DNA from: Curtobacterium sp. MCBD17_035
GTDB taxonomy: Bacteria > Actinomycetota > Actinomycetes > Actinomycetales > Microbacteriaceae
Reading direction: 5' to 3'
Length of the DNA stretch: 64,000 bases
Assembly: GCF_003234815.2 (NCBI RefSeq)
Contig: NZ_CP126279.1
Span: forward strand, 558,001-622,000
In this document: piece after piece, positions 59,790 through 64,000 of the stretch
Layout: every line of letters starts with the position of its first letter
How positions within the stretch are numbered: the stretch's first letter is position 1
Program-made: the position numbers and the translations under genes
The notes under the pieces: model-generated
Told to the model about the DNA's origin: nothing
The model's input: only the letters and a program-made list of their open reading frames with translations
The model's database searches: none

Positions 59790-60724
59790 GCGCCGAGCCC
59801 CTCGGTGCCGTCCGTCGTCCACGTGCCGTCGGTGTCGTCCGTGGCCGTCGCGCCCGCCGTCGCGCCCGCCGTCGCGCCCGCCGTCGCGCCCGCCGTCGCG
59901 CCCGCCGCCGGGCTCGCGGCGCTCGGCTCCGGGTCCGCGTGGAACAGCGCGAACCGGCCGGACACCGTGGCCACGCGCACGTCGGCCCAGCGCCCCTCGA
60001 GCGTGCCGGACCGGCGGGTGTACGGGCCGTGCACCCCCCGCACCTCGTCGTCGTCGAACTGGAGGCGTCCGGTCGCCGTGGTCACGGAGCACGCGTACCC
60101 CACACCGTCCGCGAGCCGGAGGCTCACCGCGCCCGAGACCGTGCTGACCCGGACGCCGTCCGGGACCCCCTGCAGGTCGAGCAGGACGTCGGCCGAGATG
60201 CCGTCCGCCGTGAGCCGGGTGACCGCGCCGGTGGCGGCGACGTCGCCGGAGACCGTCCGCACGGCGAGGGCGCCCGCGTGCTCGCGGACGGTCACGGTGC
60301 CCGAGACGCTGTTGACCTGGAGGTCGCCGCTCACCCGGTCGACGACGAGGTCGCCGGACACCGCGTGGAGCGCCGCGTCGTGCGTCAGCCCCGAGACGAG
60401 TGCGCCGGCCGAGACGACCCCGAGCGTCAGTGCCGCCTGCCGCGGGACGAGGATGCTGACGTCCGCGGACTCCTGACCGCGGAAGGCCCGGAGGAAGCCG
60501 AGCGGGTCGTCCCAGCGGACCTGGGCGTGGTCCACGGTGAGCACGCCCGCGTCCATCTCGACCCGCAGCGGCCGCCCCGAGACGGCGTGGACCTCGACCC
60601 GCGCCGTGGGTTCGTCGTGCGCGACGACGTCGACCTGACCCCCGACGAGGCCGACCTTGAGCTGCCGGACCACCCCGGTGTCGATGACCTTCGGCTCGTC
60701 CACGAGCCACTTCTCCTGCGCCAT
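59786..60724 (-). CDS. DUF4097 beta-helix-like protein with Ala/Gly/Thr tail
   Basis: Protein of 312 residues built of repeated short beta strands: DVSILVPRQAALTLGVVSAGALVSGLTHD, ALHAVSGDLVVDRVSGDLQVNSVSGTVTVREHAGALAVRTVSGDVAATG. DUF4097/DUF4098 (LiaG-like) proteins show this and often sit with a PadR regulator. No signal peptide or span. The C-terminal tail is A-G-A-T repeated, coded by five 12-bp units. ATG chosen at MAQEKWLVDEPK. Function unknown, perhaps envelope stress. Confidence 0.85.
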   Translation of the reverse strand: MAQEKWLVDEPKVIDTGVVRQLKVGLVGGQVDVVAHDEPTARVEVHAVSGRPLRVEMDAGVLTVDHAQVRWDDPLGFLRAFRGQESADVSILVPRQAALTLGVVSAGALVSGLTHDAALHAVSGDLVVDRVSGDLQVNSVSGTVTVREHAGALAVRTVSGDVAATGAVTRLTADGISADVLLDLQGVPDGVRVSTVSGAVSLRLADGVGYACSVTTATGRLQFDDDEVRGVHGPYTRRSGTLEGRWADVRVATVSGRFALFHADPEPSAASPAAGATAGATAGATAGATAGATATDDTDGTWTTDGTEGLGA

Positions 60725-60739
60725 GGTGCACTCCGATCT

Positions 60740-60753
60740 CGCGATGTATCGCG
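60740..60753. promoter_or_regulatory. probable PadR operator
   Basis: CGCGAT-GT-ATCGCG, a perfect 6-bp-arm palindrome 16 bp upstream of the DUF4097 ATG, with a GGAG ribosome site between. Similar A-T-G-T/A-T-C-G-C-G palindromes are typical PadR targets. Confidence 0.65.
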
Positions 60754-60849
60754 TTGTCGTGCCGGCAACCGTACGCCCGTGGGACGGGGCGATCAAGGGT
60801 CATCCGTCCGGCGGATGCCGAGCGAGCCGCCCTCGCCGATCCTGGAGGC

Positions 60850-61491
60850 ATGGAAGCACCGGTCCTGCCCCGTCGCGTCGTCGTCCCCCCGCGATCCGGC
60901 GCGCTCCCGCGTCCCGCCGGGGTCGTCGTCGCGCTCGCCGGAGCCCTGCTCGTCGGGATGCTCACGAGCATCGGCCAGAGCGGGTCGGCGTTCGTCGCCA
61001 CGTTGTCGAACGCAGCCGGCCCGTGGTTCGTCGCCGCGGTCCTCCTGGTGCTCGTGGTCCGACCCGGCGCGCGTTGGGCGGCGGCGCTCGGGGTCGTGTG
61101 TCTCGAACTCATGCACGTCGGCTACTGGGCCGCGACCGTGCTCGCCGGTCGACCCGACGCGCTGTCCCCGTTCGGGACATGGGAACTCCTCGGGGTCCCC
61201 GCGGGCGTCCTCGCCGGACTCGTCGCCGTCGGCGTCGTGTCCCCTGACGGCCGGGTCCGCGGTGCGGCGGCCGGCGTGGTCGGCGCCGTCCTCGTGGGTG
61301 AGGGGATCCGGGGACTCCTGGTCGTCGCGGCGACGACGAGCAGCACGGCCTGGACCTCCGAGGTCGTCGGCGGCGTCCTCTGCGTCGTCGCCGCGGTCGT
61401 CGCCGGTCGCAGCCCGATCGGCCGCGTCGTCGCGCTCGGGGCGGGCGTCGTGGGGGCCGCCGGCGTGCTCGGCGCGCTCCTCGTGGTCTGA
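60850..61491 (+). CDS. DUF6518-like membrane protein
   Basis: Protein of 213 residues with about six spans: VVVALAGALLVGMLTSIG, SGSAFVATLSNAAGPWFVAAVLLVLVV, AAALGVVCLELMHVGYWAATVLAG, GTWELLGVPAGVLAGLVAVGVVSPDGR, and so on. W-F-V-A and Y-W motifs suggest DUF6518 (from memory). GGAGG lies four bases before the ATG. Function unknown. Confidence 0.7.
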   Translation: MEAPVLPRRVVVPPRSGALPRPAGVVVALAGALLVGMLTSIGQSGSAFVATLSNAAGPWFVAAVLLVLVVRPGARWAAALGVVCLELMHVGYWAATVLAGRPDALSPFGTWELLGVPAGVLAGLVAVGVVSPDGRVRGAAAGVVGAVLVGEGIRGLLVVAATTSSTAWTSEVVGGVLCVVAAVVAGRSPIGRVVALGAGVVGAAGVLGALLVV

Positions 61492-61558
61492 CCGGCGGTC
61501 GACCCGCGGGGCACGTCCGGCCGGGCGCGGTGTCAGGCCCCGCTGGGAGGATCGACCG

Positions 61559-64000
61559 GTGCACCTCCTCTCGGTCCTCAGCCTGCGCAATCGCGCCCTC
61601 ATCGCGCTGGTCACCATCGTCGTCGCGATCTTCGGTGGGGTCGCCCTCACGAGCCTCAAGCAGGAGCTGATCCCGAGCGTCGAGTTCCCCCAGGTCGCGA
61701 TCGTCAGCACCTACCCCGGCGCGACGCCCGAGGTCGTGTCGAACGACGTGTCGACCAAGATCGAGCAGGGGATCCAGGCCGTCCCCGACCTCAAGGACAC
61801 CACCGCGACGTCGTCGACGAGCCAGAGCGTCGTGTCGGCCGAGTTCCAGTACGGGTCGAACCTCGCCAGCGCCGAGGACAAGATCCAGACGGTCGTCAAC
61901 GCCCTCGACCTGCCCGACAGCGTCCAGACCCAGATCGTCACGGGGTCGTTCGACGACATCCCGGTCCTCCAGCTCGCGGTCTCCGAACCCGGCACGAGCG
62001 AGCAGACCCTGGTCGGGCGGTTGAACAAGACCGCGGTGCCGGACCTCGAAAAGCTCGACGGGGTGCGTGAGGCCGACGTCTACGGCAACCCCGGTCGCCG
62101 CATCGTCATCACGCCGAACCAGACGGAACTCGCCGAGCGTGGCGTCGCACAGACCGCGATCAGCGACGCCCTCGACGACAACGGCACGCTCGTCCCGGGC
62201 GGCACGATCACCGAGCACGGCCGGACCCTGTCGGTGCAGACCGGGTCGAGCCTCGGGTCGGTCGGTGACATCCGCGACCTCCCGTTGGCCGGCGCCCGTG
62301 TCGCGACCACGATCGGCGACGTCGCCGAGGTGAGGCTCGTCGAGTCCCCGCGCACGTCGATCAGCCGGGTGAACGGCAAGCCCGCGCTCACCATCGCCAT
62401 CACGAAGACGCAAGAGGCCAACACCGTCGACGTCTCCCGCACCGTGCAGGACGCGCTCCCCGGCATCGAGGCGAAGGTCGACGGCTCGCCGCGGTTCACC
62501 GTCGTGTTCGACCAGGCGCCCTACATCGAGCAGTCCATCGACTCCCTGGCGGAGGAGGGCCTGCTCGGACTCGGGTTCGCGGTCGTCGTGATCCTCGTGT
62601 TCCTGCTGTCGTGGCGCTCGACCCTGGTCACCGCGATCTCGATCCCGACGAGCGTGCTGCTCACCGCGATCGGCATGGAGGCCGCCGGGTACACGCTCAA
62701 CATCATCACCCTCGCCGGCCTGACGATCGCGATCGGCCGCGTGGTCGACGACTCGATCGTCGTCATCGAGAACATCAAGCGGCACATGCAACCGGGCGTC
62801 GACCGGCTGCGCGCGGTGCTCGACGGCGTCCGCGAGGTCGCCGGTGCCGTGACCGCGTCGACACTGACCACGGTCGTGGTGTTCCTGCCGGTCGCGTTCG
62901 TGCAGGAGCTCGTCGGCGAGCTGTTCCGGCCGTTCGCGCTCACCGTGTCGATCGCGCTCGCCGCGTCGCTGCTCGTCGCGCTGACGATCGTGCCGGTGCT
63001 CGCGTACTGGTGGCTCCGGCCCGGACGGGGATCCGGGCCGTACCAGTCCGCGACCGCCGACACGGCCCCGGTCGACCCCGTCGGAGCACGGCGCGCGGCG
63101 CCCGCCGAACTGGTGGCGGCCGAGTCCCGGTTCGCCGCGGGGGCCTCGTCCGTCGACACGACGCTCGGCAGCGCCGCGGACCTGCACGACGCCGGGCACC
63201 GCGACCGCCTGCGCCGGGGCTACCTGCCCGTGCTCGACTGGGTGCTGCGGTTCCCGGCGCTCGTCCTCGTCCTCGCCGTGCTCGTCCTCGGTGGCACCGC
63301 GGCTGCGCTCCCGTTCGTCAAGACCAACTACCTCGGCGACTCCGGGCAGAACACCTTCACGGTGAGCCAGTCGCTCGCACCGGCCACGAGCCTCGCGGAG
63401 CAGTCCCGCTCGGCCCGCCGGGTGGAGCGCGCGCTGCGTGACGTGGACGGCGTCGACACCGTCCAGGTGACGATCGGCTCGAGCGGCAACTCGATCCAGG
63501 CCGCCTTCGGCGGTGGGGGGAGCGCGTCGATCACGTACTCCGTCACCACGGACGACAGCGCGGACCAGACGGCCCTGCAGTCCCGGGCGCGTGCCCGGCT
63601 CCGGGCGCTCTCCGGCGTCGGGACGGTCTCGCTCGCCTCGACCTCGGGCTTCGGGTCGACGTCGGACATCGACGTCGACGTGACCGCCCCGACGCAGGCG
63701 CGGCTCCGGTCGGCGGCCGAGCAGGTGCTCCACGCCATGCAGGACGTGCCGAACACGACGGGTGCGTCGAGCAACCTGTCCGCCGCGCAGCCCTACCTGG
63801 CCGTCCGTGTCGACCGCGCGAAGGCGGCCGCGGCGGGCCTCACCGAGACCCAGGTCGGCGGGATCGTCGCGGCATCGGTGTCGCCGCAGGACAAGGGGAC
63901 GGTCGAGTTCGGCGACCAGACGCTCGACGTGTACATCGAGAACCCGCACCCGCCGACCAGCGCGCAGGCCCTGCGCGACCTGTCGATCCCGACTGCCGCA
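61559..64000 (+). CDS. RND-superfamily efflux permease (3' end cut by window edge)
   Basis: Partial inner-membrane protein, 814 codons to the right edge. It begins LLSVLSLRNRALIALVTIVVAIFGGVALTSLKQELIPSVEFP, has YPGATPEVVSNDVSTKIEQGIQAV, porter repeats, EEGLLGLGFAVVVILVFLLSWRSTLVTAISIPTSVLL, and in TM4 GLTIAIGRVVDDSIVVIENIKRHM with the paired aspartates of the proton relay. The second half repeats the fold. Gram-positive relatives such as SwrC (YerP) exist. GGGAGG is eight bases before the GTG. Export of hydrophobic compounds or peptides is likely; substrate unknown. Confidence 0.93.
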   Translation, partial: MHLLSVLSLRNRALIALVTIVVAIFGGVALTSLKQELIPSVEFPQVAIVSTYPGATPEVVSNDVSTKIEQGIQAVPDLKDTTATSSTSQSVVSAEFQYGSNLASAEDKIQTVVNALDLPDSVQTQIVTGSFDDIPVLQLAVSEPGTSEQTLVGRLNKTAVPDLEKLDGVREADVYGNPGRRIVITPNQTELAERGVAQTAISDALDDNGTLVPGGTITEHGRTLSVQTGSSLGSVGDIRDLPLAGARVATTIGDVAEVRLVESPRTSISRVNGKPALTIAITKTQEANTVDVSRTVQDALPGIEAKVDGSPRFTVVFDQAPYIEQSIDSLAEEGLLGLGFAVVVILVFLLSWRSTLVTAISIPTSVLLTAIGMEAAGYTLNIITLAGLTIAIGRVVDDSIVVIENIKRHMQPGVDRLRAVLDGVREVAGAVTASTLTTVVVFLPVAFVQELVGELFRPFALTVSIALAASLLVALTIVPVLAYWWLRPGRGSGPYQSATADTAPVDPVGARRAAPAELVAAESRFAAGASSVDTTLGSAADLHDAGHRDRLRRGYLPVLDWVLRFPALVLVLAVLVLGGTAAALPFVKTNYLGDSGQNTFTVSQSLAPATSLAEQSRSARRVERALRDVDGVDTVQVTIGSSGNSIQAAFGGGGSASITYSVTTDDSADQTALQSRARARLRALSGVGTVSLASTSGFGSTSDIDVDVTAPTQARLRSAAEQVLHAMQDVPNTTGASSNLSAAQPYLAVRVDRAKAAAAGLTETQVGGIVAASVSPQDKGTVEFGDQTLDVYIENPHPPTSAQALRDLSIPTAA

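Noticed and set aside
56823-60476. 1217-codon rightward open frame over the permease and PadR genes
   Set aside because: Antisense to proteins with strong signatures; residue pattern is low-complexity.
61109-63949. 946-codon leftward open frame opposite the RND gene
   Set aside because: No family features; the sense strand encodes a clear RND pump.
1-64000. CRISPR arrays, tRNAs, rRNAs, transposases
   Set aside because: No regularly spaced repeats with unique spacers, no cloverleaf-type sequences and no transposase motifs were found on either strand.

Overview
The window is about 64 kb of very GC-rich DNA from a high-GC Gram-positive bacterium. Gene content points to a member of the Microbacteriaceae (Actinobacteria), with Curtobacterium as my best guess. 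Supporting signs are an IdeR/DtxR-type box, a Zur-like box, a mycothiol-type MDMPI-fold protein, DUF3073 and a bacterial sterol-carrier family protein, LAXTG-type sorting signals, and many promoters whose -10 element lies only 6-8 nt before the start codon (leaderless mRNAs). No rRNA, tRNA, CRISPR array, insertion sequence or phage gene was recognised.

Layout. (1) 1-8639: the right part of an exopolysaccharide locus. Three GT4 glycosyltransferases (one cut by the left edge), a WcaF-like acetyltransferase, the two GDP-L-fucose enzymes gmd and fcl, and a DUF4012 protein are followed by a small LAFTG cell-wall protein. (2) 8748-18838: housekeeping and stress genes (VanZ-like, HMCES/YedK-like, Ohr, GNAT, YchJ, MBL hydrolase with its TetR regulator, thioredoxin-reductase-like flavoprotein) plus a four-TIG-domain LAYTG surface protein. 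(3) 18922-27367: regulators paired with target genes, an orphan zinc-binding lipoprotein under a Zur-like box, aroE, a TetR/6-oxocamphor-hydrolase-like pair with three matching operators, and an orphan siderophore-binding lipoprotein under an IdeR box. (4) 27668-31614: a 1078-residue five-repeat surface protein coupled to its own sortase. (5) 31652-34837: small metabolic genes, including chorismate mutase and a lactonase. (6) 34936-53690: de novo purine synthesis in four blocks (purSQL, purD-purC, purF, purM), interrupted by a PadR-MFS operon, ctaG, a NodA-like acyltransferase, an SDR, and a large ATPase-LuxR regulator. (7) 54023-64000: DUF3073, a CzcO-like flavoprotein, a hypothetical gene behind a hexanucleotide repeat, a KimA-like permease, a PadR-DUF4097 operon, and an RND efflux gene cut by the right edge.

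The strongest leads for follow-up are the surface-protein/sortase pair, the apparent ACG start codon of ctaG behind a perfect AGGAGG, the NodA-like acyltransferase, the GTCCGG tandem repeat in a promoter, and several operator-regulator pairs that can be read directly from the DNA. Short dispersed intergenic repeats also recur. I could not run searches, so family calls rest on recognised motifs and remembered family sequences.
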